64,000 nucleotides of DNA from Clostridia bacterium. Lineage in GTDB: Bacteria > Bacillota > Clostridia > Peptostreptococcales > Acidaminobacteraceae. The notes beneath the pieces were generated by a model that was not told the origin of the DNA, searched no databases, and saw only the letters and a list, made by a program, of their open reading frames with translations. The DNA lies in assembly GCA_016938815.1 (NCBI GenBank), contig JAFGTX010000066.1:1-64000 (forward strand), written 5' to 3'. How positions within the stretch are numbered: position 1 is the stretch's first letter; each line of letters starts with the position of its first letter. Positions 38,706 through 49,716 of the stretch are shown one piece after another. Position numbers and translations under genes: made by a program.

Positions 38706-40508
38706 TTAAATTTGATAACGTCTAAGGTCTTTTTTATAGGCTTCTGCCATTTTATCAAATTCATGAAGATCGCCGATAATCTTGCTCAACTCAGTAGTAA
38801 AGGTCGCTACAAAGGCGCTGACCTCTTCGCTGGATGCCGAGTTTTCCTCTGCGATAGCCGCTAGGGATTCCACATTTTCAGCAACTTTGTTGATAGATGC
38901 CGTTTCTCGATTCAACTGACTGACCATTTCAATAATCGTATTGGAAACTGTATTGATTTCATTTACCGCACTGTAGTTGTTGCCTGCCACAACATTTAAC
39001 TGCTCGTTTTCTTTTTCAAGAATCTCATATTGATGACCAATCTGGCTGCCTAAGGCATCAATCTCAACCACAAAAGATTTCAAGCTTTCATTGATGCTGT
39101 TAACCGCGTCGCGCGTCTGATCCGATAATTGTCTAATCTCTTCTGCAACGACAGCAAAGCCTCTACCAGACTCACCAGCTCTAGCCGCCTCGATGGATGC
39201 GTTCAAGGCCAATAGATTGGTCTGATTTGAAATCGCTTCTACCGTATCAACAATGGTTGTCACGCTCTTAGCCATTTCCTGCAATTCAACACTGTTTTCA
39301 CGCACCTGAAGAAACTCACCTAAAATACCATTTAGATTGCCACAGATTCTATTGAGGTCTTCATAACTCTCATTCAAACTCTCAACCGTCGTCTCCAGTT
39401 TTTCCTTGCTCTCATTTTCCTGTTCAACGATGTTGTTCAAAGAACGCATGTTGTCATGTAGAATACTTGCAGCGGATTCCGTTTCTTCTGCCTGATTGGT
39501 CGCTGTCAGAGCCAATTGTTCGACAACACCTGTAATTTCAGTCGCTGTATCGTCCATTTCACCAGCTGCTTCCGCAAATTTCTTGCTATATTCTGAAAGC
39601 TCATCTGTAATCCCTTTGAAACCAACAAAATCGGCACTAATCACCTTCTTGATTTCATTAAGAGCCATGTTTATTTTCTCAAATTCATCTCCTGTAGTGA
39701 TGTCGTTCTCTGTACCATAATTTCTATTTTCCAACTGCTTGATGTGATTTATGATGCTGTTGATTGGCAACATGAGCATAGAACTCACTACGTAAGGTCC
39801 TGCTACACCAACAACAATCACAGCGACGAATAAAGGTATACCCTCTATGAATTGCGATAGTACACCATAAGTGATGCCCGTTAAAAGACCAGACGCAATC
39901 GCGATTTTCCCTGATACAGACTTAATGACGCCAAATCCCAAAATTTTATTCCACTTAAATTGCTTCTTATAATAAATTTCCTTAGGAAATTTGATTCGAA
40001 TCTTCGTATAACCTTTAGACTCTTCTAGAACAGTCACTTCAACGTTTTCTCCAAAATGCTGTGCAGCACCTTTAATTAGGCCATGGAAATAACCAAACAT
40101 GCCACGATCTGATTTGTAAGTCATTTCTGCCTCATACTTTGACACCGGCGTAATTCCCAAAATAGGCGGTTTGGCACCTGGAATTTTTTGAGTTACCACC
40201 ACGTGTACATCAAACATGGAACGCAGAAAATTATACAGGTTCTCATGTTCAAAGAAGGAAGGGTATAAGTCGTGGAATGTTGCCACATTATCGATGCCAA
40301 GTTCTGTCCATACTTCCACCGATGACTTCCCACGGGCACTTGCGATATAATCTACAAATGCATTCGGTTGCTGGTCTTCAATATCTTCAGATGGTTTATA
40401 TATTTTACCAACTTTCATGTTGGCATGCCCTAATGCCTTTTCTGTTAATGCATCGCCATATAATTTATAACTGGTTTTAACCCAAGCCGAAACTACCGTA
40501 CCTTTCAT
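38706..40508 (-). CDS. H-NOX (heme NO/O2-binding) methyl-accepting chemotaxis protein
   Basis: N-terminal H-NOX with H102, Y131-x-S133-x-R135; MCP signalling domain [32 protein letters not shown]. Confidence 0.93.
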   Translation of the reverse strand: MKGTVVSAWVKTSYKLYGDALTEKALGHANMKVGKIYKPSEDIEDQQPNAFVDYIASARGKSSVEVWTELGIDNVATFHDLYPSFFEHENLYNFLRSMFDVHVVVTQKIPGAKPPILGITPVSKYEAEMTYKSDRGMFGYFHGLIKGAAQHFGENVEVTVLEESKGYTKIRIKFPKEIYYKKQFKWNKILGFGVIKSVSGKIAIASGLLTGITYGVLSQFIEGIPLFVAVIVVGVAGPYVVSSMLMLPINSIINHIKQLENRNYGTENDITTGDEFEKINMALNEIKKVISADFVGFKGITDELSEYSKKFAEAAGEMDDTATEITGVVEQLALTATNQAEETESAASILHDNMRSLNNIVEQENESKEKLETTVESLNESYEDLNRICGNLNGILGEFLQVRENSVELQEMAKSVTTIVDTVEAISNQTNLLALNASIEAARAGESGRGFAVVAEEIRQLSDQTRDAVNSINESLKSFVVEIDALGSQIGHQYEILEKENEQLNVVAGNNYSAVNEINTVSNTIIEMVSQLNRETASINKVAENVESLAAIAEENSASSEEVSAFVATFTTELSKIIGDLHEFDKMAEAYKKDLRRYQI

Positions 40509-40668
40509 ACTATTACCTCCATAACCTGTTTATCGTCCATAAACCTGTTGTTATTTTACCCTAATTCTTTATGCTTACACTTCTTACTTAGTATACTACA
40601 AAAAAAAAAGCTATGGAATAGTTACAATATTGTATTAAAACTTTTTTCAGAGATCACCTCATTAATAA

Positions 40669-40710
40669 AAAGACCATTGAAGGGGTTATCTACCCATCCA
40701 ATAGTCTTCT
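40669..40710 (-). terminator. Intrinsic terminator of the ABC-F gene
   Basis: AAGACTATTG ... CAATGGTCTTTTT on the minus strand. Confidence 0.7.
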
Positions 40711-40722
40711 GTCTTGTATCTG

Positions 40723-42279
40723 TTATACTATTTTCGTCGTCCAGTCCTCGCAGTTCCAAACTTCTGTCACAACATCCTGATAGAATTCAGGCTCATGGCA
40801 AATGAGGAGTATGGAACCCTTGTATGCCTTAAGCGCCCTCTTCAACTCTTCCTTGGCATCTACATCCAAATGGTTTGTAGGCTCATCCAGAACCAGAATA
40901 TTGCTTTCTTGATTGATGATTTTACAAAGTCTTACCTTAGCTTGCTCGCCACCACTAAGAACCAAAACCTTGCTCTCGATATGCTTCGTTGTCAAACCAC
41001 ATTTTGCAAGGGCTGCACGAATTTCATACTGGGTATAGGACGGGAAGGTTTCCCAGACTTCTTCGATACATGTTTTATAATTTGCTTCTTTGATTTCTTG
41101 CTCAAAGTAACCAATATACTGATAGTCACCCTTAACCACTGTACCGGAAATAGGCTTGATTTCGCCAAGCAAACTGCGAAGCAAGGTTGTCTTACCAAGA
41201 CCATTCGCGCCCACAAGCGCAATTTTCTGTCCACGCTCCATTTTGAGGTTCAATGGTCTGGAAAGCGGCTCATCGTAACCGATAACCAACTCTTTTGTCT
41301 CAAAAATCAACTTAGCCGATGTCCTTGCTTCTTTGAAATTAAATTCCGGCTTCGGTTTTTCCCTTGCCATTTCGATGACATCCATCTTGTCCAGTTTTTT
41401 CTGTCTCGACATGGCCATATTACGTGTCGCAACACGTGCCTTATTTCTGGCTACAAAGTCCTTAAGTTCTGAAATTTCTTGCTGCTGACGTTTATAGGCT
41501 GATTCAAGTTGCTTCTTTTTCGCCTCATAAACCGCCATGAACTCGTCATAAGAACCCACATATCTATCCAGTGCCTGATTTTCCATATGGTAGATCAAGT
41601 TGATGACACTGTTTAGGAATGGAATGTCGTGGGAAATAAGAATGAAGGCATTCTCATACTCTTGAAGATAACGACGTAACCAATTGATATGCGTCTCATC
41701 CAAGTAGTTCGTAGGCTCGTCCAGCAACAGGATATCTGGCTTCTCAAGCAGAAGCTTCGCCAAAAGCACCTTAGTTCTCTGACCCCCACTCAGTTCCATA
41801 ACATCCTTCTCAAGACCAACATCCATAAGACCCAGTCCTCTGGCAACTTCCTCCACTCTGGAATCGATGATGTAGAAGTCGTTGTGACTCAGTATGTCCT
41901 GAATCGTACCTGTCTCCTCGAGCAAACCTTCCATTTCCTCCGGAGAAACATCGCCCATTTTCTCGAACATACCATTCATTTCTTCTTCCATATCGAAAAG
42001 ATATTGGAATGCCGTCTTGAGCACGTCTCGAATAGATTGACCCTTTTCCAATACCGTATGCTGATCCAAATACCCCACACGAACCCGTTTTGACCATTCG
42101 ACAACACCAGCATCCGGTTCCAATTTGCCTGTAATGATGTTCATAAAAGTAGACTTACCTTCACCGTTCGCGCCGATAAGTCCAATATGTTCCCCTTTTA
42201 ATAATCTAAAAGATACATCATTAAAAATCGCCCGGTCTCCAAAACCATGACTCAGGTTTTTAACATTTAAAATACTCAT
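40723..42279 (-). CDS. ABC-F family ATPase
   Basis: Two ABC domains (GANGEGKST, LSGGQRTKV; GANGLGKTT, LSGGEQAKV), no TMs. Confidence 0.95.
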   Translation of the reverse strand: MSILNVKNLSHGFGDRAIFNDVSFRLLKGEHIGLIGANGEGKSTFMNIITGKLEPDAGVVEWSKRVRVGYLDQHTVLEKGQSIRDVLKTAFQYLFDMEEEMNGMFEKMGDVSPEEMEGLLEETGTIQDILSHNDFYIIDSRVEEVARGLGLMDVGLEKDVMELSGGQRTKVLLAKLLLEKPDILLLDEPTNYLDETHINWLRRYLQEYENAFILISHDIPFLNSVINLIYHMENQALDRYVGSYDEFMAVYEAKKKQLESAYKRQQQEISELKDFVARNKARVATRNMAMSRQKKLDKMDVIEMAREKPKPEFNFKEARTSAKLIFETKELVIGYDEPLSRPLNLKMERGQKIALVGANGLGKTTLLRSLLGEIKPISGTVVKGDYQYIGYFEQEIKEANYKTCIEEVWETFPSYTQYEIRAALAKCGLTTKHIESKVLVLSGGEQAKVRLCKIINQESNILVLDEPTNHLDVDAKEELKRALKAYKGSILLICHEPEFYQDVVTEVWNCEDWTTKIV

Positions 42280-42301
42280 TTCTTACTCCTTATATACTAT
42301 A

Positions 42302-43408
42302 TTAATTGACCACAAATTTGATCAACAATGTCAGTTCTTTTGATAAATCAATTAGTTCTTTGGTGTGAATGTCCCTTAGTAGTGGTCGCGTTGGGGCACC
42401 TTTTCTGCTTTCAACCACAATACCCTGACGTCCGTCGCTCAGTTGCACAATAATACCCTCTGGGTAAACGTGGACCACTTTTAGCAAGGTGTTCACAACT
42501 TTATAGTCCAATCTATAGACCGTTTCCTGATGGATGTACTCCATGATTTTTTCCGGCGTCATCGCCTCTCTATAAACGCGCGAAGAAGCAATGGCGTTGA
42601 AAATATCCGCCACAACGATAATCTTGATAAATTCCGTCAACTCGGAGTCCATCAATGCAAATGGATAACCAGATCCATCATTCCTTTCGTGATGGTATCG
42701 CACCATTTGCTTAATATGACCATTAAGAGAAATGACATCCTTAATCAGTTCATAACCCATTTCTGGGTGTTTCTGAAGCAGTTGCCACTCTTCCTCTGTC
42801 AATTTGTCCTTTTTGTTTAGAACTTCAACAGGAATCTGAGACTTTCCAATGTCATGCAACAAACCACCAAAACCAAGCATTTTAATATCTTTCATGCTGT
42901 AGCCCAATTCCTTGCCTATAAGCATAGCCAATACAGCCACATCTACCGAATGCTTATAGGTGTACATATCTGCACTGAACATATTGAATACTTGATATAA
43001 AGCGTCTCTATTTTCGAAAAGATCCTTCTCAATTTCGTCAAGAAACTGACCTAGGCTTTCAATATGCAAGCTATCGTAGACATAACGCAACCGACTGTCT
43101 TTTTGATCCGCCGTAAAACGCATGCTGTTTTTCACTTCTTTGAATACTTTACTCATCTCAACCGCCCCACGTAAAAGCTGCTGATCCGAAATTACATTTG
43201 TAGGTTCGATCCCCTCAGAAAGTTCGTCCTCTATATAAACAATCAGAATATCCTCTTGAATAAGTCTCTTCAACATTGTTTGTGACAACGTCGTCCCTTT
43301 GGTTACCAACACCGTCCCATCATCTCTAAAAATAGTTCGACCGAGCACTTCACCCGGTTGAACCTCTTTCGTTGGTTTTCCACGCATAATAGCCTCCGCA
43401 TGATACAT
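42302..43408 (-). CDS. HD-GYP domain phosphodiesterase
   Basis: LLHDIGKSQIP, HHERNDGSGYP. Confidence 0.95.
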   Translation of the reverse strand: MYHAEAIMRGKPTKEVQPGEVLGRTIFRDDGTVLVTKGTTLSQTMLKRLIQEDILIVYIEDELSEGIEPTNVISDQQLLRGAVEMSKVFKEVKNSMRFTADQKDSRLRYVYDSLHIESLGQFLDEIEKDLFENRDALYQVFNMFSADMYTYKHSVDVAVLAMLIGKELGYSMKDIKMLGFGGLLHDIGKSQIPVEVLNKKDKLTEEEWQLLQKHPEMGYELIKDVISLNGHIKQMVRYHHERNDGSGYPFALMDSELTEFIKIIVVADIFNAIASSRVYREAMTPEKIMEYIHQETVYRLDYKVVNTLLKVVHVYPEGIIVQLSDGRQGIVVESRKGAPTRPLLRDIHTKELIDLSKELTLLIKFVVN

Positions 43409-43509
43409 TTGTTGACTATACCCTATACCACATCATTATTTCTATTTTATAACTTGAAACCCCTGCTGTCTACTATTTCAATCATATACCCAAAATATCT
43501 TGCATAAAA

Positions 43510-43533
43510 ACGCCCTACTAATTAGTAGGGCGT
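43510..43533 (-). terminator. Terminator of the maltodextrin operon
   Basis: Perfect 24-nt palindrome ACGCCCTACTAATTAGTAGGGCGT followed by T5 on the minus strand. Confidence 0.85.
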
Positions 43534-43545
43534 CATTCTAAGCTC

Positions 43546-44898
43546 TTATAGTTGTTTCAAACGTGCTTCTAATGTCTTTCCTAATTCTTCGTAACCCGCT
43601 TTGCCTAAAAGTGCAAACATATTTTTTTTATAAGCCTCTACACCTGGCTGATCAAATGGGTTCACGCCTAGTAAATAGCCGCTGATACCACATGCTTTTT
43701 CGAAGAAATAGAAGAGGAAGCCTAAGTAGTAGGCTGTCATTCCCGGAATGTTAATCACCAAATTAGGCACATTGCCATCAACGTGGGCCAGCAAGGTTCC
43801 TTGGAAAGCCTTATTATTGACAAAGCTCATGGTTTTGCCTTGCAAATAGTTGAGCTGATCCAAGTTTTCCTCATTAGCTTTCAAAACCATATCTTCACCT
43901 ATGGATTCGATATTCAACACGGTTTCAAATAAATTTCTATTGCCGTCCTGAACAAACTGACCCAGTGAATGGAGGTCAGTTGAAAAATCTACAGACGCAG
44001 GGAAAAGTCCCTTTTGATCCTTCCCTTCACTTTCACCATACAACTGTTTCAGCCACTCGCTGACATAGTGGAGTGATGGTTCATAGTTGACATAGATTTC
44101 TGTATCCTTACCCCGATTTTTAAGTGCATTCCTTAGAGCCGCATACTGATAACAGATATTCTCATCCAAGGAAGGATTCAAAAATGTCTCATAAGCATCT
44201 TCCGCCCCTTGCATCAAATCATCAATATTGATACCGGAAGCAGCAATCGGCAGTAAACCTACTGGCGACAGTACCGAATAGCGACCGCCTATATTATCTG
44301 CAATCACAAAGGTCTCATAGCCTTCCTGTGTCGCCAAATCTCTTAAAGCACCACGTTTCTCATCTGTTGTCGCAAAGATGCGCTCTTTTGCGCCCGATTT
44401 ACCGTACTTTTCTTCCAACAATTCCTTAAAGAATCTGAAGGCGATTGCCGGTTCTGTTGTCGTACCGGATTTCGAAATGACATTAACGCAAATGTCCTTG
44501 CCTTCTAGCAGTTCCAACAGGTGTTTCAGATAACGCCCACTGATGTTCTGTCCCGCAAAATAAATTTCCGGACCTTTTCTTTTTTCCTTCGGCAAATTGT
44601 TGTAGAAAGAATGATTCAAAGCCTCTACAGCCGCCTTTGCTCCAAGATAAGATCCACCGATGCCGATAACGACCAAGGCGTCACAGCTATTTCTTATCTT
44701 TTCAGCCGCTACTTTAATACGGTCGAATTCGTCCTTTGGATAAGTCTTTGGATAATCCACCCAACCTAAGAAATCATTGCCGGGACCTGATTTGTCATGA
44801 AGCATATTGTGAGCCACTTCAATAAACGGCGCCAAATAGTCCAATTCATATTGAGCCACCGAAGCATACGAGTAATCTAAACAAACCTTTTTCATCAA
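43546..44898 (-). CDS. pgi: Glucose-6-phosphate isomerase
   Basis: [37 protein letters not shown]. Confidence 0.96.
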   Translation of the reverse strand: MMKKVCLDYSYASVAQYELDYLAPFIEVAHNMLHDKSGPGNDFLGWVDYPKTYPKDEFDRIKVAAEKIRNSCDALVVIGIGGSYLGAKAAVEALNHSFYNNLPKEKRKGPEIYFAGQNISGRYLKHLLELLEGKDICVNVISKSGTTTEPAIAFRFFKELLEEKYGKSGAKERIFATTDEKRGALRDLATQEGYETFVIADNIGGRYSVLSPVGLLPIAASGINIDDLMQGAEDAYETFLNPSLDENICYQYAALRNALKNRGKDTEIYVNYEPSLHYVSEWLKQLYGESEGKDQKGLFPASVDFSTDLHSLGQFVQDGNRNLFETVLNIESIGEDMVLKANEENLDQLNYLQGKTMSFVNNKAFQGTLLAHVDGNVPNLVINIPGMTAYYLGFLFYFFEKACGISGYLLGVNPFDQPGVEAYKKNMFALLGKAGYEELGKTLEARLKQL

Positions 44899-44907
44899 TT
44901 CTCACCT

Positions 44908-45867
44908 CTATTGTTCTTTTAACCTACTTTTAGCCAAAAATGCACCGCCTAAAACACCGGCGTCATTTTTTAATTTCGCCAAGCACAGTTTGCCGACAGG
45001 CACACTTCTGAAATACTTTTCTTTTTCCATCTCTTCTTTGACGATCTCCAGCAAAAATTCTCCTGCACCGGCAATCCCACCGCCTAATACAAACATTTCC
45101 GGATCGATGACCGCCACGATGTTGATGATGCCAATCGCCAAATAATGGGCAAATCGTCTTACCGCTTGCATGGCAAAATCATCACCAGCTTTTGCCGCAT
45201 CGAAAATCAAACGCCCATCGATTTTATCCAAATTGCCTTCTATTTTTTCATGAAGTATAGACTCAGGATGGTCGGATAAATGCTTTTTCGCATAGGCAAT
45301 AATCGCTGTAGAAGATGCAAACGTTTCAAGGCAACCCTTGCGACCGCAATTACAACGCACATCGCTGTCACCGACAACCATATGCCCCACTTCACTGCCA
45401 ATGCCATGCTTGCCTGAGATAACCTGATGGTCCATGATGACACCACCGCCAACGCCAGTTCCAAGTGTCAGAAATACACCACTTTTGACGCCTTTCATGA
45501 CGCCAAGTTCGTACTCCGCAAGACCCGCAAGCGTTGCATCGTTATCAATAAATACAGGAAGTGACAGACCCGCCTCCAAAACCGAACGAAGGGGCACATT
45601 TTCCCAAAAGAGATTGACACACGAAATCACCACACCGGTTTCAGGATCGGCAATGCCCGGTATCCCTATACCGACACCTTGGACAGGATCGGTTTTTGCC
45701 ACATCTGATGTCATCAACTGACGCGCCAACTTAATAATATCCTGAGTCACCGCTTCAAAACCACGTTCTCTTCCCGTCGGCAAAGAAAGGCTTTCCATAA
45801 GTTCACCTTCTGTATTAACCAAACCTACAACAATATTCGTCCCACCTAAATCTACTCCAATAAACAT
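44908..45867 (-). CDS. glk: ROK family glucokinase
   Basis: GVDLGGTNIVVG, NCGRKGCLETFASSTAI. Confidence 0.92.
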   Translation of the reverse strand: MFIGVDLGGTNIVVGLVNTEGELMESLSLPTGRERGFEAVTQDIIKLARQLMTSDVAKTDPVQGVGIGIPGIADPETGVVISCVNLFWENVPLRSVLEAGLSLPVFIDNDATLAGLAEYELGVMKGVKSGVFLTLGTGVGGGVIMDHQVISGKHGIGSEVGHMVVGDSDVRCNCGRKGCLETFASSTAIIAYAKKHLSDHPESILHEKIEGNLDKIDGRLIFDAAKAGDDFAMQAVRRFAHYLAIGIINIVAVIDPEMFVLGGGIAGAGEFLLEIVKEEMEKEKYFRSVPVGKLCLAKLKNDAGVLGGAFLAKSRLKEQ

Positions 45868-48227
45868 TATATTTTCTCCACTCCCCAGATTTCCCTGACG
45901 TACTCTTCAATGGTTCTATCACTACTGAATTTACCTGAATAGCACATGTTCAACCAACATTTTTTTGCGTAAGCGTATTTGTCTTGATACGCCGCATTCA
46001 TTTCATTTTGAGCAATTCGATACGCTTCAAAATCCTTGAGAATAAAATAGTGGTCTGCTTGATGCCAGTCCGCACCTTTCATCAGCGCATCGTAGAGTTC
46101 CCGGTAATAGCCCGTACCGCCATCATCGAAAGTACCGTCCACAAGTGCATCTACAACGCGTTTCAAACCCTCAACCTTTTCATAATACACACGTGAATCG
46201 TAAGTATCTTGAATTTCTTCCAGTTCTTCAACCCGTGCGCCAAATATGAAGTTATTCTCAAAACCAGCTTCGTCAACGATTTCAACATTGGCGCCATCAT
46301 AAGTACCAATAGTCGGTGTACCGTTGAGCATAAATTTCATGTTTCCTGTACCAGACGCCTCCTTGCCTGCCGTGGAAATCTGTTCAGAAATATCTGCCGC
46401 TACAAACAGTTTTTCACCATAGGTCACGCGATAGTTTTGAACAAAAACAACTTTGATCAGGTGGTTGACTTCTGGATCGCCATTGACCAGTTCTGCAATC
46501 TGATTGATCAATTTGATAATGCCTTTTGCCCTAAAATAGCCAGGCGCCGCCTTAGCACCAAATATAAAGGTCTGTGGTGCTCGGGATATCTCAGGATTTT
46601 CCTTGATTCTATAATATAGATCCAAAATATGAAGGGCATTGAGCAATTGACGTTTATACTCATGAAGTCTTTTGATTTGAATGTCGAAAATCGACTTTTC
46701 ATCAATTATAACATCTTCCTCAGCATTGATAAATGCCTTAAGCTGGGCCTTTTTTTGACCCTTGATCATCATGAATTGATCTAGTACTTTATGGTCGTCA
46801 GCATACTTTACCAGAGCCCTTAGCTGTGTCAAATCGTGCATCCAAGCTTCCGATCCCATCAAAGACGTGATGTAGCCAGTGAGTTCCGGATTGGCATAAA
46901 AAAGCCAGCGTCTCTGAGTAATGCCATTGGTTTTGTTCTGAAAACGGTCAGGATAAAGTTCGTACCACGCCTTTAACTCCGTTGTCTTCAGAAGTTCCGT
47001 ATGCAGTTCAGCCACACCGTTGGTCGAATGCGTACCATAAATCGCCATCCAAGCCATATGGACCATTTTATTATGGATGATACTCATAGATTCTACTTGA
47101 TGCTTAGAGTATCCTTTTGCCTTGAGTTCATTTTGGAACTTTGCATCAATTTTTTGTATAATCTCATAAATTTCAGGCACCACTTTTTTTACAAGAGTCA
47201 CCGACCATTTCTCAAGTGCTTCTGAAAGAATGGTATGATTCGTATAAGCAAATGTCTTTTGAACCACCGCCCACGACGCATCGTAATCCAAGCCCTCCTT
47301 CATTAAGAGGCGCATCAATTCCGGTATGGCAATAACCGGATGGGTATCGTTGAGCTGCACCGCGTGGTCAGTGTGGAAACTTGCCATGTCCCTTCCCAAT
47401 GCCTTATGCTTTCTTATCATATCCTGCAGTGAAGCAGAAACGAAGAAATACTGCTGCTTCAACCTTAAGATTTTGCCTTCCTTTGTCGAATCGTTTGGAT
47501 ACAGCACTCTTGAAATATCCTCTGCCCTGTTACGATCCGCAACGGATGCGTCATAAGCCTGGTCATTGAAGAGTTTAAAGTCAAAAGGGTGCACCGCTTC
47601 ACTGCGCCATAACCTCAGCGTATTCACCGTATCGTTTTTATAGCCGATCACCGGATAGTCATAAGGTACCGCCTTAACGACACTGTCGCCAAAAGTCACC
47701 ATTACGGTATCATCGCTTCTTCTAAGGGACCAAGGGTCGCCATTTTTCAGCCATTCATCCGCAAATTCGACCTGCTCACCATGTTCAAATTTCTGCTTGA
47801 AAATACCGTATTCATAGCGAATACCATAACCGTTAAGCGGGTAAGCAAGTGATGCCGCTGAATCTAAAAAGCAAGCCGCCAGCCTACCTAGACCACCGTT
47901 ACCAAGACCTGCATCCTCTTCGTATTCCTCCAGCTCATTCAAATCAATATCTAAATCGTTCAAAAGCGCTGCCATTTCCTCTTTCAAACCCAAGCTGATC
48001 AGGTTATTTCCAAAAGCCCGCCCCATCAAGAACTCTGCAGACAGGTAATAGGCCTGTTTCTTTTCCGATTTTTTACAATCGGTCTCGCGCCATTTTGGTA
48101 GCAAAGACGTCATTATGCTCTTTGAAACCGCATAATACAACTCCTGTTTACTGGCGCTTTCAGTCGTTTTTCCAAACGTCGACAGCAAGAGTTGCTCAAT
48201 TGTTTTCATGAGTTCGTTCCTAAGCAT
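45867..48227 (-). CDS. glgP: Glycogen/starch/alpha-glucan phosphorylase
   Basis: EDAGLGNGGLGRLAACFLDS, EASGTGNMKFMLNG; start likely MLRNELMK at 48227. Confidence 0.96.
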   Translation of the reverse strand: MLRNELMKTIEQLLLSTFGKTTESASKQELYYAVSKSIMTSLLPKWRETDCKKSEKKQAYYLSAEFLMGRAFGNNLISLGLKEEMAALLNDLDIDLNELEEYEEDAGLGNGGLGRLAACFLDSAASLAYPLNGYGIRYEYGIFKQKFEHGEQVEFADEWLKNGDPWSLRRSDDTVMVTFGDSVVKAVPYDYPVIGYKNDTVNTLRLWRSEAVHPFDFKLFNDQAYDASVADRNRAEDISRVLYPNDSTKEGKILRLKQQYFFVSASLQDMIRKHKALGRDMASFHTDHAVQLNDTHPVIAIPELMRLLMKEGLDYDASWAVVQKTFAYTNHTILSEALEKWSVTLVKKVVPEIYEIIQKIDAKFQNELKAKGYSKHQVESMSIIHNKMVHMAWMAIYGTHSTNGVAELHTELLKTTELKAWYELYPDRFQNKTNGITQRRWLFYANPELTGYITSLMGSEAWMHDLTQLRALVKYADDHKVLDQFMMIKGQKKAQLKAFINAEEDVIIDEKSIFDIQIKRLHEYKRQLLNALHILDLYYRIKENPEISRAPQTFIFGAKAAPGYFRAKGIIKLINQIAELVNGDPEVNHLIKVVFVQNYRVTYGEKLFVAADISEQISTAGKEASGTGNMKFMLNGTPTIGTYDGANVEIVDEAGFENNFIFGARVEELEEIQDTYDSRVYYEKVEGLKRVVDALVDGTFDDGGTGYYRELYDALMKGADWHQADHYFILKDFEAYRIAQNEMNAAYQDKYAYAKKCWLNMCYSGKFSSDRTIEEYVREIWGVEKI

Positions 48228-49716
48228 CCTTTTTCTCCAATCTTCCATACATTTTCGTCATTTCAAATAGGCGTTTCGCCAAGGCTTTCGTCAAATCTTC
48301 CGGATGAATCCGCCATTCCCAGTTGCCCCCGATGGTCGAAGGTATGTTCATACGATGGACCGTGCCAAGGCCAAGAAAATCTTGCATTGGCGCGATCGCA
48401 ATTTCAGCGACTGAACTCCATGCACCTCGAATAAAGCCCCAGTTGTAGCCTTCTTTTTCATTCAGCGCTAAATAAGCCTTAGCCATAGCAATGTCCTCAG
48501 GCGCGGCATTTTCAAACCATCCCATTACCGTGTCATTATCATGGGTACCCGTATAGACAATGCAATGACTGTCATAATTATGTGGCAAATAGTCACTTTC
48601 CTCTCTGGAGTCAAAGGCAAATTGTAATACCTTCATGCCAGGATAGCCCGAATCCTGTACCAGCTTCACAACCGCTTCTGTCAGGAAGCCTAGGTCCTCC
48701 GCTATGATCCGCACATCAGGGATGGCTTGTCTAATAGCATCAAATAGTTTCATGCCAGGTCCTTTTTGCCAGCTGCCATTTTCCGCAGTTTCATCACCTG
48801 CAGGGATTTCCCAGAAAGACTCGAAGCCTCTAAAATGATCGATTCGTATCACGTCATACAACTCCATGCTGGACGCCATACGCTTAATCCACCAGTCAAA
48901 GCCACTTTTTTCATTTTCAGACCAGTTGTAGAGCGGATTACCCCACAATTGGCCCGTAGCGGAAAACGCGTCAGGGGGACAGCCCGCCACCGCTACAGGA
49001 TTACAGTGCACATCAAAATGGAACAAGGTCATATGCGCCCACGTATCTGCGCTGTCGGTCGATACATAAATCGGCATGTCGCCGATAATCTCAACCCCAT
49101 GACGGTTGGCATAGGTCTTAAGATCTGACCATTGCTCATAAAAAATCCACTGCACAAATACCCAAAACTCTATTGCTTCCGCATGTGTCGCCTTAAAAGT
49201 CTCCAGTGACCTGCGGTTTCTTTCTTTATAACTCTGCGCCCATTCATACCACGGACGCTGATCGTGATGTTCCTTCAAAGCCATGAATAAACTGTACTCT
49301 TCAATCCAGTGATGGGCTTTCTTGAATGACTTCATTTCCGTCGCATCATGGGTTTCCAAGAAAACTTTATACGCACTTTTCAGAAGTTGAACCTTATGCC
49401 TAATGATCTTGTCGTAATCAACTTTCTCGGCATCCTCTCCAAAGTCTACCGCCATAACTTGTTCTAACGACAAATATCCAGCTTCAATCAGCGCTTCCAA
49501 ATCTATGATGAAAGGATTGCCTGCAAAAGCCGAATAGGCCTGATAGGGCGAATTGCCATATCCCGTAGGTCCAACAGGCAAAATCTGCCAGTATTTTTGT
49601 CCTGCGCTTTTTAAAAAATCTATAAAATCCTTCCCATATCTCCCCATCGTACCAATGCCATAAGGACCCGGTAGTGAGGTAATATGCATCAGCACACCAC
49701 TTGCTCTACTTGCCAT
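48220..49716 (-). CDS. malQ: 4-alpha-glucanotransferase
   Basis: GPYGIGTMG, VIRIDHFRGFESFWEIP, YTGTHDNDT. Confidence 0.96.
   Translation of the reverse strand: MASRASGVLMHITSLPGPYGIGTMGRYGKDFIDFLKSAGQKYWQILPVGPTGYGNSPYQAYSAFAGNPFIIDLEALIEAGYLSLEQVMAVDFGEDAEKVDYDKIIRHKVQLLKSAYKVFLETHDATEMKSFKKAHHWIEEYSLFMALKEHHDQRPWYEWAQSYKERNRRSLETFKATHAEAIEFWVFVQWIFYEQWSDLKTYANRHGVEIIGDMPIYVSTDSADTWAHMTLFHFDVHCNPVAVAGCPPDAFSATGQLWGNPLYNWSENEKSGFDWWIKRMASSMELYDVIRIDHFRGFESFWEIPAGDETAENGSWQKGPGMKLFDAIRQAIPDVRIIAEDLGFLTEAVVKLVQDSGYPGMKVLQFAFDSREESDYLPHNYDSHCIVYTGTHDNDTVMGWFENAAPEDIAMAKAYLALNEKEGYNWGFIRGAWSSVAEIAIAPMQDFLGLGTVHRMNIPSTIGGNWEWRIHPEDLTKALAKRLFEMTKMYGRLEKKDA

Noticed and set aside
40548-41472. Plus-strand ORFs overlapping the ABC-F gene
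   Set aside because: Low-complexity translations antisense to a clear ABC-F ATPase
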